The notes under the pieces: model-generated
The model's input: only the letters and a program-made list of their open reading frames with translations
Database searches by the model: none
Told to the model about the DNA's origin: nothing
Shown here: one piece after another, positions 54,256-63,492 of the stretch
Layout of the letters: every line of letters begins with the position of its first letter
Position numbering within the stretch: position 1 is the first letter of the stretch
Translations under genes and position numbers: made by a program
Source of the DNA: Frigidibacter sp. RF13
GTDB lineage: Bacteria; Pseudomonadota; Alphaproteobacteria; Rhodobacterales; Rhodobacteraceae
Assembly: GCF_026626305.1 (NCBI RefSeq)
Contig: NZ_JAPNUE010000002.1
Span: 310,001-374,000 of the forward strand
DNA length: 64,000 nt
Direction: 5' to 3'

Positions 54256-55016
54256 CAAAGCCCGGCCCAGGGCGCCATCAGCCGCCCCCTGACCCAACGA
54301 AGCGCCCGGCGCCGCACCAGATAGGCACTCCCCCGCCCGGCCAGATGGTCGCGCCAGCTGCTGAGATCGGTGAAATAATACATCTCAAGCCGCGGCAGGT
54401 CGAAACGGTCATCCCCTGGCCCCGCCTCATTCAACCGCGTGCCGACCGAAGTCTCATAGGCCCCGCGGATTGCCGCCCACTCCTGACGCCCCGCCTTGCC
54501 ATAGGGCGGCGCGAAATGCGGGCAGGGGCAGCCAAGCTCGGCCTCGATCTCGTGCTTGGCAACCGCCAGCTCTTCGATGAGCTGCGCTGGCGTAAGCTCC
54601 GTCAGGTCGGAATGGGTCCGGGTGTGGCTGCCGAAAAGCACGCCTTCCCCCGCCAGCCGCGTGATCGTCGCCCAGTCCATCAGTGCCCGCGGCGGCGCGC
54701 CGATGCCGCGCCAGCCTTCTGGGCGACCAACGAACTGGGTCGGCAGATAGACGATCGGCCGAAAGCCGTACCGTTTCATCACCGGCCAGGCCACATCGGC
54801 GAAATCCTGAAAGCCGTCGTCGAAGGTGATCACAACCGACCGGCGCGGCAACTTGCCCGCAATCCGCGCCGCATACCAGTCATCAAGGGTGAGAACCGGC
54901 ACCCGCGCCTCGGCCAGCAGCTTCATCTGCGCGGCAAAAACCTCAGGCGCGATTGCCGTCGCACCCCCGACCGTCGAGATCGAATGATACATCAGGATCG
55001 AGGTCCGCCAGCTCAC
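54255..55016 (-). CDS. Polysaccharide deacetylase (NodB-type)
   Basis: This 253-aa protein has the NodB metal and catalytic motifs TFDDGFQDF and SHTRTHSDL. LYHS-type MYHSIS appears at the N-terminus. It removes N- or O-acetyl groups from a sugar polymer or precursor. No signal peptide is seen, so it probably acts on a lipid-linked or nucleotide precursor. The GTG at 55016 has AGAGGA 7 nt upstream; a TTG at 55034 would add six residues. It lies after copy C of the GC palindrome. Confidence 0.87.
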   Translation of the reverse strand: MSWRTSILMYHSISTVGGATAIAPEVFAAQMKLLAEARVPVLTLDDWYAARIAGKLPRRSVVITFDDGFQDFADVAWPVMKRYGFRPIVYLPTQFVGRPEGWRGIGAPPRALMDWATITRLAGEGVLFGSHTRTHSDLTELTPAQLIEELAVAKHEIEAELGCPCPHFAPPYGKAGRQEWAAIRGAYETSVGTRLNEAGPGDDRFDLPRLEMYYFTDLSSWRDHLAGRGSAYLVRRRALRWVRGRLMAPWAGL

Positions 55017-55058
55017 CTCAGGTTCCTCTCCCAAAGTCCATATCCACGTTCTGTCCCG

Positions 55059-55098
55059 AAATACTCCGGGAGGGTCCGGGAGGGCAGAGCCCTCCCGG
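55059..55098 (-). repeat. Dispersed GC palindrome, copy C (after the UGM-like paralogue)
   Basis: The stem CCGGGAGGGC/GCCCTCCCGG has a 3-nt loop. AAATACTCCGGGAGGGT precedes it on the plus strand, the same plan as copies A and B. It lies between two minus-strand genes, just after a stop codon. A second small stem of CGGG/CCCG follows on the right. Confidence 0.75.
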
Positions 55099-55142
55099 CG
55101 GGTCGGCCCGCCGCAGGCGGGACGAAATAAGCCTTCTCCCCA

Positions 55143-56567
55143 TCAATCCTCCACCCGGTGATGTTCGAACTCCGCCCGCCGCTCTGCCCAGGCCTTACGA
55201 TCGACCGACCCGTCCGCCGTCAGCACGTCGGCCGCGCCATAGGCCATGGCGAAGGCATGATGGGTATTGTCATGGGCGAAAAGCCCCTGCCGCCCGAACG
55301 ACAGGAACCCCTCAAGCGAGGATAGCCAGCCGTCGACCGCCTCGAAATGCCGCTGATAGTCGAGGTCATAGACCGGATAGGCCTGCCCGATCCGCCTTGT
55401 CTCGCAGCGCAATACCTCGCATCTGACCGGCAGGCCCAGATCGTTCAGCCAGTTCACATAATGCCGCCCGATCTCCTCGTCGGACATGTCCCACCATTTT
55501 TCGCCGGGATCGCAGGGCAGTTCGCCGCAAAGGATGGTCAACCCCTTCGGCCCGGTTGCGGAATTGTAATTCTTCGGCTCCGACATCCGGCTCAGAGGCA
55601 TGGAAAGCTCGGGGAAGTAATGGGCATCGTATTCGGTGAATCGGTCTGTCTTCAGGATCAGATAGACAAGGATCATGCCGCGGAACCGGATCGCCTTTGC
55701 CGCTGCCTGCACCGCCGCGGGCGCGGGCGGATCCATCAGCCGGACAGCCGTCGTCAGCGGGATGGTCGAATAGACCTGATCGGCGCTCAGCCGTTCCTCA
55801 CCTGCCGGGCCCTTGACCACAAGGCCGGTCACGCGATTGTCCGTGCGTTCGATCCTGAGGATATCGGCGCCAAACGCATAGTCCGCGCCTGCCGCCTTGG
55901 ACGCCGCAACCATCGCCTCGGAAATCTGCCCGAAACCCTTCCTCGGATAATAGAACCTTCCAGTCGTCGGCCCCTTCATGCCGGGCAGCATCCTCAGCAT
56001 CTTGCCAAGGATCTTGCCGACCGAACCCGACGACACCCGCCGTTCGGCCAAGGTCACGGCCAGTTTGTCTGGATCGAGGCCCCAGAGCTTCTTCACGTAA
56101 GGGAAATAGAAGCTTTCCGAGATCGTCGGCCCAAGCCCGTCATAAAGGACGGAAGAAAAACTCCGCGCTCCGCCGCGCTTCTTGCGGAAGGGCTTCAGAA
56201 GCATGTCGCCGAAAAGCCTGACCGCGAAAGCGGGCGGCAGACGCAGCAGCGCGTCCAAAGGCTTCAGCGGGAAGTGGATCCAGCGCCCGCCAAGACGGAT
56301 GCGGCCATGGCGGGGCTGCAGCAGCAGGTCCTCGCCCAGAAGCGCCTTCACATCGGCGATGACGGCGGGGTCCGCGACCGGGTGAAAACGGTGCGAGCCA
56401 TAGTCGCACCAGATGCCCTCGATCTGAAAGCTGGTCGAATTGCCGCCCGCGCGGTCCGCCCGCTCCAGCACCCGCACGTCAGCCTTCTGCGCCTTGGTCA
56501 GCGCATGCGCCGCCGCAATTCCGGCAGGCCCCGCGCCCAGGATGATCACTTTCGGCTTTTCCGCCAT
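55143..56567 (-). CDS. UGM-like FAD-dependent oxidoreductase (second paralogue)
   Basis: This 474-aa protein has the FAD motif VIILGAGPAGIAAAHALTKA. It has GNSTSFQIEGIWCDYGSHRF and SESFYFPYVKKLWGLDPDKL, parallel to the protein at 42755. FGRQGLFAHDNTHHAF and AYPVYDLDYQRH match it again. It is in the COG1232/UGM-like group found in polysaccharide loci. Its substrate is unknown. The flippase-like LPG-synthase gene ends 2 nt upstream, so the two are co-transcribed. Confidence 0.87.
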   Translation of the reverse strand: MAEKPKVIILGAGPAGIAAAHALTKAQKADVRVLERADRAGGNSTSFQIEGIWCDYGSHRFHPVADPAVIADVKALLGEDLLLQPRHGRIRLGGRWIHFPLKPLDALLRLPPAFAVRLFGDMLLKPFRKKRGGARSFSSVLYDGLGPTISESFYFPYVKKLWGLDPDKLAVTLAERRVSSGSVGKILGKMLRMLPGMKGPTTGRFYYPRKGFGQISEAMVAASKAAGADYAFGADILRIERTDNRVTGLVVKGPAGEERLSADQVYSTIPLTTAVRLMDPPAPAAVQAAAKAIRFRGMILVYLILKTDRFTEYDAHYFPELSMPLSRMSEPKNYNSATGPKGLTILCGELPCDPGEKWWDMSDEEIGRHYVNWLNDLGLPVRCEVLRCETRRIGQAYPVYDLDYQRHFEAVDGWLSSLEGFLSFGRQGLFAHDNTHHAFAMAYGAADVLTADGSVDRKAWAERRAEFEHHRVED

Positions 56568-56569
56568 CT

Positions 56570-57517
56570 TCAGTCCTCAATCACTTTGGCCGCACCGGTC
56601 AGGCGCAGGCCGGAAAAGGTCAGGACGAGCGCCCCGAGGAGGCCCGTCAGATAAAGAATCCCCTGCCAGGCGAGGCCGGAGGCCACGACCTGAGGCGCGC
56701 TGGCGCCGAAGGGCACGAGAAGAGCCGCAAGCGAGCTTTCCCTGACGCCGAGCCCGCCGAGCGAAATGGGCAGCGTCGAGACGATCTTGGCCAGCGGCCA
56801 GGCGAAGAACCAGGCGGCGAGCGGTACATCGACGCCCACCGGCAGCGCAAGGCGGACCGAGAGCCAGATCAGGAGCGACTGGATCGCGGCGGAGAAAAGT
56901 AGCGAGAAGAGGAGGAGGAAGGGCCGCCGTCCGAGGCTTCTGAATGCATCAGCCAGCCTGAGCGCCAGCCCCTTCGCGGGAAGCGCCGGAAAGCGCCCCC
57001 AAAGCCCGCGCGCGACGGCCGGAAAGATGAACAAGGCAAGGATAGCGCCGCCGATGATCACGCCGGACATGGTCCAGGCCAGCACGGGATTGCCGCCCTT
57101 CGCCAGAAAAGCAAGGCCAAGAAGGCTCAGCCCCGCTAGGCCCACCATGTCGATCAGCCGGTCGCCCACGGCGGCGGCGGCCACCTTAGGCCCGTCCTTC
57201 AGCGCCACATGGGCAAGGCCTGCCCGTACCGCGTCGCCGCCTGCCGCGCCGGGCAGCGCAAGATTGGCGGCAAGCCCGGCGAAATGGGCGCGGAGCGCCT
57301 GACCGAACGGCAGGGCGCGGTCCATCAGCAGCCACCATTTGCAGGCGGCTGCCACATGGGCGGCAAGGAAGGCCAGAAAGACCCCGAGGAAGAGGCCGGG
57401 CGTCAGGCGGCTGAAGCCCTCGAGGATTGCCTCTTTTGGCAGGAACCAGAAAATGAGCGCAAGGGCCCCAAAGGAGCCTGCCGCGCGGATCAGCCATTTG
57501 CGCAGGGCCCGGCTCAT
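56570..57517 (-). CDS. Lysylphosphatidylglycerol-synthase-like (UPF0104) membrane protein
   Basis: This 315-aa protein has eight or more hydrophobic helices and the pattern LAANLALPGAAGGDAVRAG. DRLIDMVGLAGLSLLG and LPISLGGLGVRESSLAALL follow. It is the flippase-like membrane part of the family without an aminoacyl-transfer domain. In polysaccharide loci it is thought to move or hold a lipid-linked sugar. It precedes the UGM-like gene by 2 nt on the same strand. Confidence 0.85.
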   Translation of the reverse strand: MSRALRKWLIRAAGSFGALALIFWFLPKEAILEGFSRLTPGLFLGVFLAFLAAHVAAACKWWLLMDRALPFGQALRAHFAGLAANLALPGAAGGDAVRAGLAHVALKDGPKVAAAAVGDRLIDMVGLAGLSLLGLAFLAKGGNPVLAWTMSGVIIGGAILALFIFPAVARGLWGRFPALPAKGLALRLADAFRSLGRRPFLLLFSLLFSAAIQSLLIWLSVRLALPVGVDVPLAAWFFAWPLAKIVSTLPISLGGLGVRESSLAALLVPFGASAPQVVASGLAWQGILYLTGLLGALVLTFSGLRLTGAAKVIED

Positions 57518-57652
57518 CGACGCCCCCGCGCAAACAGGGGCCGCTCTTCGATGCCTTCAGCACTCATCGCTGGCGCCTCCGGCCCGAAACCCGAGGAGCG
57601 GCCGAAGGCTGACGACGAGGCCCGGCCGGGGAAAAGTGCGATCAGGCCCACC

Positions 57653-58612
57653 TCAGGGCCTCAGATGCAGGCGCGAGATCATGTCGGCAATGAGCCCCAG
57701 CGACCAGATGATCAGCGCCGACAGGAAGGCGAAGATCGTGGTCTCCGACAGGTTGTCCATCCAGATGTCATAGAAGAACTTGATCGCGCCGACGCCCATC
57801 AGGCCCAGGCCGAGCGGGATGAAGACCCGAAGCGGGTTGAACAGCACCGTCATCCTCAGAACAAGGATGATGAAGTTGATGAAATCCACCGGCCGGATCT
57901 TCGACTTGCCCACGCGCTTGCCATATTGGATCGGCGTATAGATCATCCTCTTGCCGTTGCAGGACATGCAGAGCGTGATGGTTGTGGTGAAGGAAAACTT
58001 CTGCGGCAGAAGCGGGATGAAGGGCACAAGCTCCGATTTGCGGAAAACGCGCAGGCCAGAGTTCAGGTCGTTGAGTTTCCGCTCCGCAAGGAAGGAGGCG
58101 AAGGTGTTCAAGACCCATTTCGCGGGCTTCCTGATCCAGGGCACGTTCTTCATCGCAGCGCCCCGGTCGCCCACCACCATGTCCTGATCGCGGCACATCT
58201 TCAGCATCTCGGGCAGGTAGCGTGCCGGATAGGTGCCGTCGGCGTCGATGATCGCCACATATTCGTGCTGGGCGTGCTTGATGCCGCGCTTCAGGCTCGC
58301 GCCGTAGCCGGTGTTCACCTGATTGGTATCAACGACCACGCCGGTTGCGCGCGCGATTTCCAGCGTCCGGTCCTCAGAACCGTCGTCGATCACGATGATC
58401 TCGTAAGGAACCCCGGTCGCGTCCATTTCGACGCGCACATCCTCGATCGTCTGGCGCACCGCGCCTTCCTCGTTATAGGCAGGGATCACCACCGACAGGG
58501 AAAGCCCCTCGAACCCGTCCGCGACTTTCACGGCAGGCACGCTGTCCTTTGCCGCGCGGCTGCGACCCGCGGGCTTGGTGGCGACCTTCGCGCCTTGATC
58601 TTCAGGGGACAT
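57653..58612 (-). CDS. GT2 polyprenyl-phosphate-sugar synthase-like (DPM1/GtrB type)
   Basis: This 319-aa GT-A enzyme has LSVVIPAYNEEGAVRQTIED, IIVIDDGSEDRTLEIARA and the DxD-like IIDADGTYPARYLPEM. It ends with two membrane helices (NFIILVLRMTVLFNPL and LSALIIWSLGLIADMI). This layout is that of DPM1/GtrB enzymes, which make polyprenyl-phosphate sugar. It would supply the donor for the GT-C proteins in the locus. It overlaps the next GT2 gene by 11 nt. Confidence 0.88.
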   Translation of the reverse strand: MSPEDQGAKVATKPAGRSRAAKDSVPAVKVADGFEGLSLSVVIPAYNEEGAVRQTIEDVRVEMDATGVPYEIIVIDDGSEDRTLEIARATGVVVDTNQVNTGYGASLKRGIKHAQHEYVAIIDADGTYPARYLPEMLKMCRDQDMVVGDRGAAMKNVPWIRKPAKWVLNTFASFLAERKLNDLNSGLRVFRKSELVPFIPLLPQKFSFTTTITLCMSCNGKRMIYTPIQYGKRVGKSKIRPVDFINFIILVLRMTVLFNPLRVFIPLGLGLMGVGAIKFFYDIWMDNLSETTIFAFLSALIIWSLGLIADMISRLHLRP

Positions 58613-59606
58613 GCAAACGGTTCCTTACGCCAAAGACATGATATTCGATCAGGCACCAGGCAAAGGCACCCGCCGAATATACATAATAGACCTGATGATA
58701 GAGGATCGCCAAAAAGGCCCTGAGAAGGCCGAGATGGGCAATGAAAAAGGAAAAAAGAGGCCAGTTGGCGAGGATCACGACGGCTAGAAGGCCTGCTGGC
58801 CAGCCCCAGCCGATCAGCGGCATGAGAAGAACGGACAGAAGGAACACCCCGGCAAGGATCGCCCGCACGCGCTCCATCCGAGAAGTGTTGAGGTCGTCCG
58901 ACAGGCCCTCGCGCGCGATCATCAGCCGCGACCATGGCAGGGCGCGGCGGAATATGTCGGTATGGATCGCCTGCCGCATCGTCCATTGCTTCAGATGCTT
59001 GCCGAGAAGCGCGGGATCGACGCAGATCACGCCGCCCGCCGCATGGATCCGGTAGCCAAGCTCGATATCCTCGATCGAGGGGACACGGTAGGTTTCCACG
59101 TCGAAGCCGCCAACCTTCTCGAACCAACTGGCACGGATGGCGCCGCAGCCGGCCCAGAAGGTGCGCGCCGTGCGGCGGGCGGTCTGATGGTAATAGCGGT
59201 GCATCAGGTTCTTGTAGCGCGCGAACCAGTTGCCTTCCGGTGTCGTGTCGTAGGAACCGAAGACGGCGGCGACCGTAGGGTCGGCGAAGGTGGCCCGAAG
59301 GCGCCGTGCGCCATCGGGCCACGCGATCACGTCGCTGTCGACGAACCACAGCACCTCGCCCGCCGCCACGCGCGCCGCAAGGTTCCTCGCCACACCAGGG
59401 CCGCCGTTCTTCGGCGTCACGATCACCCGCGCACCCATGATCCGCGCCACTTCGCCTGTGCGGTCGGGCGAGCGGTCGTCCACCACGATCACCTCCAGAA
59501 CCTCACCGCGCTGATGCATGGCCATCAGCGGCTCAAGTACGCGCGGTAGCAAGTGTTCCGCCCGATAGGCGGGGACGATGACGGAAATGGTGGGGGCGGC
59601 GACCAT
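58602..59606 (-). CDS. Glycosyltransferase family 2 membrane-associated protein
   Basis: This 334-aa protein has SVIVPAYRAEHLLPRVLEPL, VIVVDDRSPDRTGEVARI and FVDSDVIAWPDGARRLRATF. Two or more hydrophobic helices follow near the C-terminus, with FWAGCGAIRASWFEKVGGFD. It is a GT-A transferase of unknown donor. The start at 59606 shares one base with the stop of the membrane protein upstream. It overlaps the DPM1-like gene by 11 nt. Confidence 0.87.
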   Translation of the reverse strand: MVAAPTISVIVPAYRAEHLLPRVLEPLMAMHQRGEVLEVIVVDDRSPDRTGEVARIMGARVIVTPKNGGPGVARNLAARVAAGEVLWFVDSDVIAWPDGARRLRATFADPTVAAVFGSYDTTPEGNWFARYKNLMHRYYHQTARRTARTFWAGCGAIRASWFEKVGGFDVETYRVPSIEDIELGYRIHAAGGVICVDPALLGKHLKQWTMRQAIHTDIFRRALPWSRLMIAREGLSDDLNTSRMERVRAILAGVFLLSVLLMPLIGWGWPAGLLAVVILANWPLFSFFIAHLGLLRAFLAILYHQVYYVYSAGAFAWCLIEYHVFGVRNRLHVP

Positions 59607-61066
59607 CACAGTTTCTCGCGTGCGGTAGGCGGGCGGGCCGACCAGTAAAGCAGCATCGCCGCAAGCATTGGCACCAGCCAGATCACCCGTGCACCGTAGC
59701 GGTTTGCGGGCTGGGAAATGCCGCCGCAGACGAAGGCATTGGCAAGGACGCCCAGAAGGACCATCACGCCGAACACCCGCAGCCCCTTCGGCAGGCCGGG
59801 GCCCAGAAGCAGGATGACCGATAGGACGAGTGCCGCAGCATAATATGTGCGGTGCAGCCGCACGGATGTATCGATCCAGCGGCGGTCTTCGGCCAGCCGG
59901 CCGCGCAACAGTGGCCCGCTCAGCGTTTCCGTGACCACGCGGTTGCGCCGCACGATCTGATCCGTGGGGATGGTCATGTCGACGCTTACCATCGCCGATT
60001 GCTTGAGCGTATTGGCAATGAGCGCCCCCGCGACGGCCAACGGCATCTCCTTCAGCACGTCCGAGAAGAAGCCGATCTGCGCGTCGGCGACGGCTTTCTG
60101 ATCCTCGGGCGTCATCAGTCTGTAGGAGCCGAGCCGCTTGCTCGTTTCGAAGAGGATATGCGAGGCGGTCAGGCGGTAAGGATCGTCAGAGATATGCAGC
60201 GCATCCCACAGCTTGCAGGTCGCGATGGCGCTGTCCGGGCAATGGGCCTCAAGCCAGTCGTAGCCCGGCCCGTCCTGGATCAGGCGGGCGGTGATATAGG
60301 GCTGGATGACCACATCGGACTTCACGGTCTTTGCCGCAACCATGCGGAAGGCTTGCTGCTGGGCGTAGCCGACGGCGACGATTGCGAGGAGGATGAGCGG
60401 TGGAAGCCACCAGCGCCGCCGCCCGGCAAGGACAGCGACAAGCGCCACGGCCGGAACCATCGCGGCGGCGATCCCGTAATGCGACAAGTGCGAGACGATG
60501 GCGACCGAGGCGAGCAGGAAAGCGGCCAAAAGTTCGCCCGGACGCATCTCGCGCCCAAAGGCGGTGATGGCGGCAACTGCGATCAGGAGGACGGGCGCCA
60601 TCAGGTCGGGCATCAGGTAGGCGACATAGAAGGGGAGCGAGCCGAGCGATCCGGCGATGATCGCGAGTGCGGTCAGGACGACCGGGTCGAGCGCGGGTGC
60701 GTGAAGGCGGCGCACGATCTGCGCGACCAGCCAGAGGGTCGCGACAAGCACGCCGACGTTGAAGAGGATCAGCAGGTCGAACGCGCCTGCAGCGGCAAAT
60801 AGACCCGCGAGCAGCGAATAGAAGGGCGAGCGCGAACCGTCGACCGTATGAGGCGTTGCGCCGCTGCCACCGGCGCTGGCGAGCGCTTCCGGCGCGGGAA
60901 GAAGGCCAAGGCTGCGCAGGGCCGCCATGCCCTGTTCATAATAACCCATCGTGTCGAAATAAAAGAGCGGCCGCCCGTTCACGATCAGCACGCTGAAGAC
61001 AGCGAGCGTCGCGGCCAGCAACCACAGCACCCGTCGCACCATCCGCCGCTCGTGCCCCTGGGTCAT
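59606..61066 (-). CDS. Membrane protein, GT-C-like, unknown function
   Basis: This 486-aa protein has about ten hydrophobic helices. An early loop reads [15 protein letters not shown], where the Asp is placed as in GT-C enzymes, and [16 protein letters not shown] follows. A large periplasmic loop (about residues 225-385) includes a Cys pair ([15 protein letters not shown]). It may be a glycosyltransferase or polymerase, but no family is certain. Its start overlaps the UXS stop by 4 nt. Confidence 0.72.
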   Translation of the reverse strand: MTQGHERRMVRRVLWLLAATLAVFSVLIVNGRPLFYFDTMGYYEQGMAALRSLGLLPAPEALASAGGSGATPHTVDGSRSPFYSLLAGLFAAAGAFDLLILFNVGVLVATLWLVAQIVRRLHAPALDPVVLTALAIIAGSLGSLPFYVAYLMPDLMAPVLLIAVAAITAFGREMRPGELLAAFLLASVAIVSHLSHYGIAAAMVPAVALVAVLAGRRRWWLPPLILLAIVAVGYAQQQAFRMVAAKTVKSDVVIQPYITARLIQDGPGYDWLEAHCPDSAIATCKLWDALHISDDPYRLTASHILFETSKRLGSYRLMTPEDQKAVADAQIGFFSDVLKEMPLAVAGALIANTLKQSAMVSVDMTIPTDQIVRRNRVVTETLSGPLLRGRLAEDRRWIDTSVRLHRTYYAAALVLSVILLLGPGLPKGLRVFGVMVLLGVLANAFVCGGISQPANRYGARVIWLVPMLAAMLLYWSARPPTAREKL

Positions 61067-62025
61067 GGCGCCGCCGCCCCGCTTCTCAGGCGGTCAAAAT
61101 AGGCAATGGTCTGCATCAGCCCGTCGCGGAGCTTGACCTTCGGCTCCCAGCCGAGCGCCTTGCGGGCAAAGGAAATGTCGGGGCGGCGCTGGACTGGATC
61201 ATCATGGGGCAGCGGTTCATAGACAAGTTTCGAGCGCGAGCCGGTCAGCTCGACCACCAGTTCGGCCAGTTCGCGGATCGTCATCTCGACCGGGTTGCCG
61301 ATATTCATCGGGCCGGTGATCTCGTCACCTGTGTTCATCAGACGGATCAGCCCTTCGATCAGATCGTCCGCAAAGCAGAAGGACCGGGTCTGGCTCCCCT
61401 CGCCGTAGATGGTGATCGGCTTGCCCTCAAGCGCCTGCATGATGAAGTTCGACACCACGCGCCCATCCTGCGGATGCATGCGCGGCCCGTAGGTATTGAA
61501 GATGCGCGCGACCTTGATGCGCAGCTTGTGCTGGCGGTGATAGTCGAAAAACAGCGTCTCGGCGCAGCGCTTGCCCTCATCATAGCACGACCGGAAGCCG
61601 ATCGGGTTGACGTTGCCCCAATAATCTTCGGTCTGGGGATGCACGACTGGGTCGCCGTAAACTTCGGATGTCGAGGCCTGCAGGATCTTGGCGCGCAGGC
61701 GTTTCGCGAGCCCCAGCATGTTGATCGCGCCATGGACGCTGGTTTTCGTCGTCTGCACCGGATCGTGCTGATAATGAACCGGGCTCGCCGGACAGGCGAG
61801 GTTGTAGATCTCGTCAACCTCCACATAGAGCGGGAAGGTCACGTCATGGCGCATGATTTCGAAGCGAGGATTGCCGATCAGATGGGCGACATTGTCGCGG
61901 CGCCCGGTGAAGTAATTGTCGACACAGAGGACATCATGGCCCGCGTCCAGCAAGCGTTCGCAGAGGTGCGAGCCCAGAAAGCCCGCGCCCCCCGTCACCA
62001 GAACGCGCTTCGATGTCAGACTCAT
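61063..62025 (-). CDS. UDP-glucuronate decarboxylase (UDP-xylose synthase, UXS)
   Basis: This 320-aa SDR makes UDP-xylose from UDP-glucuronate. It has [17 protein letters not shown] and the diagnostic [35 protein letters not shown] and the active site [13 protein letters not shown] follow. No UDP-glucose dehydrogenase is certain in the window, so the UDP-glucuronate source may be elsewhere. It heads the overlapping minus-strand gene run. GGGAGG before it supports the ATG at 62025. Confidence 0.94.
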   Translation of the reverse strand: MSLTSKRVLVTGGAGFLGSHLCERLLDAGHDVLCVDNYFTGRRDNVAHLIGNPRFEIMRHDVTFPLYVEVDEIYNLACPASPVHYQHDPVQTTKTSVHGAINMLGLAKRLRAKILQASTSEVYGDPVVHPQTEDYWGNVNPIGFRSCYDEGKRCAETLFFDYHRQHKLRIKVARIFNTYGPRMHPQDGRVVSNFIMQALEGKPITIYGEGSQTRSFCFADDLIEGLIRLMNTGDEITGPMNIGNPVEMTIRELAELVVELTGSRSKLVYEPLPHDDPVQRRPDISFARKALGWEPKVKLRDGLMQTIAYFDRLRSGAAAP

Positions 62026-62341
62026 TCCCTGTCTTCCTCCCGGCCACCCGCAGATATTTCAAGGTCAGCGGTGATCCCGATCCGCGCGCGGCTGCCTGTG
62101 GGCCAAGCGCCCGCCGCCTTGCAGACCGTCAATGACATCAACCAACCGCTATCGCTGAAACTCTGCACCCGGCAGCCAACCACATACTGCCTATAATCTT
62201 GATGCCTTAGTTCGGGCCAGCAATCCAGCCTGATGCTGCCGTGCTGTTTCGCGATTGCGATCAATCTGCCAACCGCCGGGCGATTGCGACGGCAGCGGCG
62301 GCGCGAGGAGCCGCAGAGGCCGCAGGGCGAGTCGGCTGGCG
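62026..62341. other. 316-bp intergenic region between the aldolase and UXS genes
   Basis: No recognisable gene. An open frame at 62022-62264 (minus) has no family resemblance and would run into the UXS start. The middle (62110-62200) is more AT-rich than its surroundings and probably holds the UXS promoter. A short CGGG/CCGGGAGG stretch at 62037-62060 weakly resembles half of the dispersed palindrome. Confidence 0.5.
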
Positions 62342-62953
62342 TTAATGCGCGCCACGCGTGGCGTCGAACGCCTCGACGATCGCACGCGCCCGTGTGCCGA
62401 CTTCGGCCGGGCTCATGCCCGGCTTGTAGAGCGCGCTGCCGATGCCGAATCCGTCCGCCCCGGCACTGATCCAGCTTGCGAAATTCTCCGGCCCCGCGCC
62501 GCCGACTGCGAAAACCTGCGTGCCGCGCGGCAGGATCGCGCGTATTGCCTTCAGCCCCTCAGGCCCGACCATGGACCCGGGGAAAAGCTTCAGCCCGTCC
62601 GCCCCCGCCTGCAGGGCGGTGAAACATTCCGTCGGCGTCATCACGCCCGGCCAACTTTCCATGCCGTGCGCCTTGGACTGGCCGATCACCACCGGATCGC
62701 AATTGGGCGACACGATCAGCCGCCCGCCCGCATAGGCGACCGCCTCCACATCCGCCTCGGTCAGCACCGTGCCCGCCCCGATCAGCGCCCGGTCGCCAAA
62801 GGCGGCCGCAAGCTCGGCTATCGATTGCAGCGGCTCGGGAGAGTTGAGCGGCACTTCGATCCGGTCGATCCCGGCCTGCATGAGGGCGCGCCCGACCGGC
62901 ACGGCCTCTACCGGGGTCAGTCCGCGCAGGATGGCGATGATCGGGCGGCTCAT
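62342..62953 (-). CDS. dgoA: 2-dehydro-3-deoxy-6-phosphogalactonate (or gluconate) aldolase
   Basis: This 203-aa class I aldolase has PIIAILRGLTPVEAVPVGRA at the N-terminus, IEVPLNSPEPLQS and GAGTVLTEADVEA. The Schiff-base Lys is in GLKLFPGSMVGPEGLKA. RGLTP and LNSP favour the DgoA (KDPGal) subgroup over Eda. It splits the phospho-ketodeoxy-sugar into pyruvate and glyceraldehyde-3-phosphate. The start at 62953 has GGAGG 7-8 nt upstream; the frame is open further upstream without homology. No dgoK or dehydratase gene is adjacent. Confidence 0.88.
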   Translation of the reverse strand: MSRPIIAILRGLTPVEAVPVGRALMQAGIDRIEVPLNSPEPLQSIAELAAAFGDRALIGAGTVLTEADVEAVAYAGGRLIVSPNCDPVVIGQSKAHGMESWPGVMTPTECFTALQAGADGLKLFPGSMVGPEGLKAIRAILPRGTQVFAVGGAGPENFASWISAGADGFGIGSALYKPGMSPAEVGTRARAIVEAFDATRGAH

Positions 62954-63492
62954 GACCGCCCTCCGGACGGGCGTACAACGGCGCGCGCATGCGCCGACCC
63001 GACGCGCGAAGGACGCCGCCGCAGCGAACGCGTGCCGCGACATACGGCAGCCCCGCCTTTCCTGAAAGGTCTCAAGTTCACAACGTTGCCCGCGCAGACA
63101 TACGCCCGAATTTCGGGTGTGTTCGCGCCTAGATGGACCTGATCCACGTCCATGCCGCAAGTCTGGAATCCCGCCGTTGGCGCTCTTCCGCCGCGCCTTG
63201 ATCCCGTCAGGAACGTGATGATTCGCCGGGCAGCGAGGGAAACACGCGCATCGGGAGCGGTTCGCATCATGAGCATGTCGGATCGGTCCGATATTCGGAA
63301 CAAAGTTCTGTATATCAAGATCATAGGCCCGGTGGGTTGCATGGCGCAAGGGAGCTTCGGTGGGCACGGAGCCTGTCCGATGCCGTCGGCAAGGCATTGC
63401 CGGTTGTCTCATGAGAGAAGATCAGCGGCTGTAAGCGACTTTTCACCGGCCCTGGTTCGGTCTAAGACCCGGCGAAACCAGAGGATGACCCG
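62954..63492. other. 539-bp intergenic region between divergent dgoA and rfbC
   Basis: No gene is recognised; the long open frames here show no family features. It contains an inverted repeat TCGGA-TCGG-TCCGA (63278-63291) and GGAAC-AAA-GTTC (about 63296-63308) near a TATATC-like element. These may belong to the rfbC promoter. The dgoA ribosome-binding site lies at the left edge. Confidence 0.5.

Noticed and set aside
62037..62060. A fourth copy of the dispersed GC palindrome before UXS
   Set aside because: Only AAATAT, CGGG and CCGGGAGG resemble the repeat. The second arm is missing, the orientation is opposite, and GGGAGG is explained as the UXS ribosome-binding site.
62022..62264. An 80-aa open frame between the aldolase and UXS genes as a real small gene
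   Set aside because: No ribosome-binding site, no family resemblance, and it would run over the UXS start. Kept only as part of the intergenic entry.
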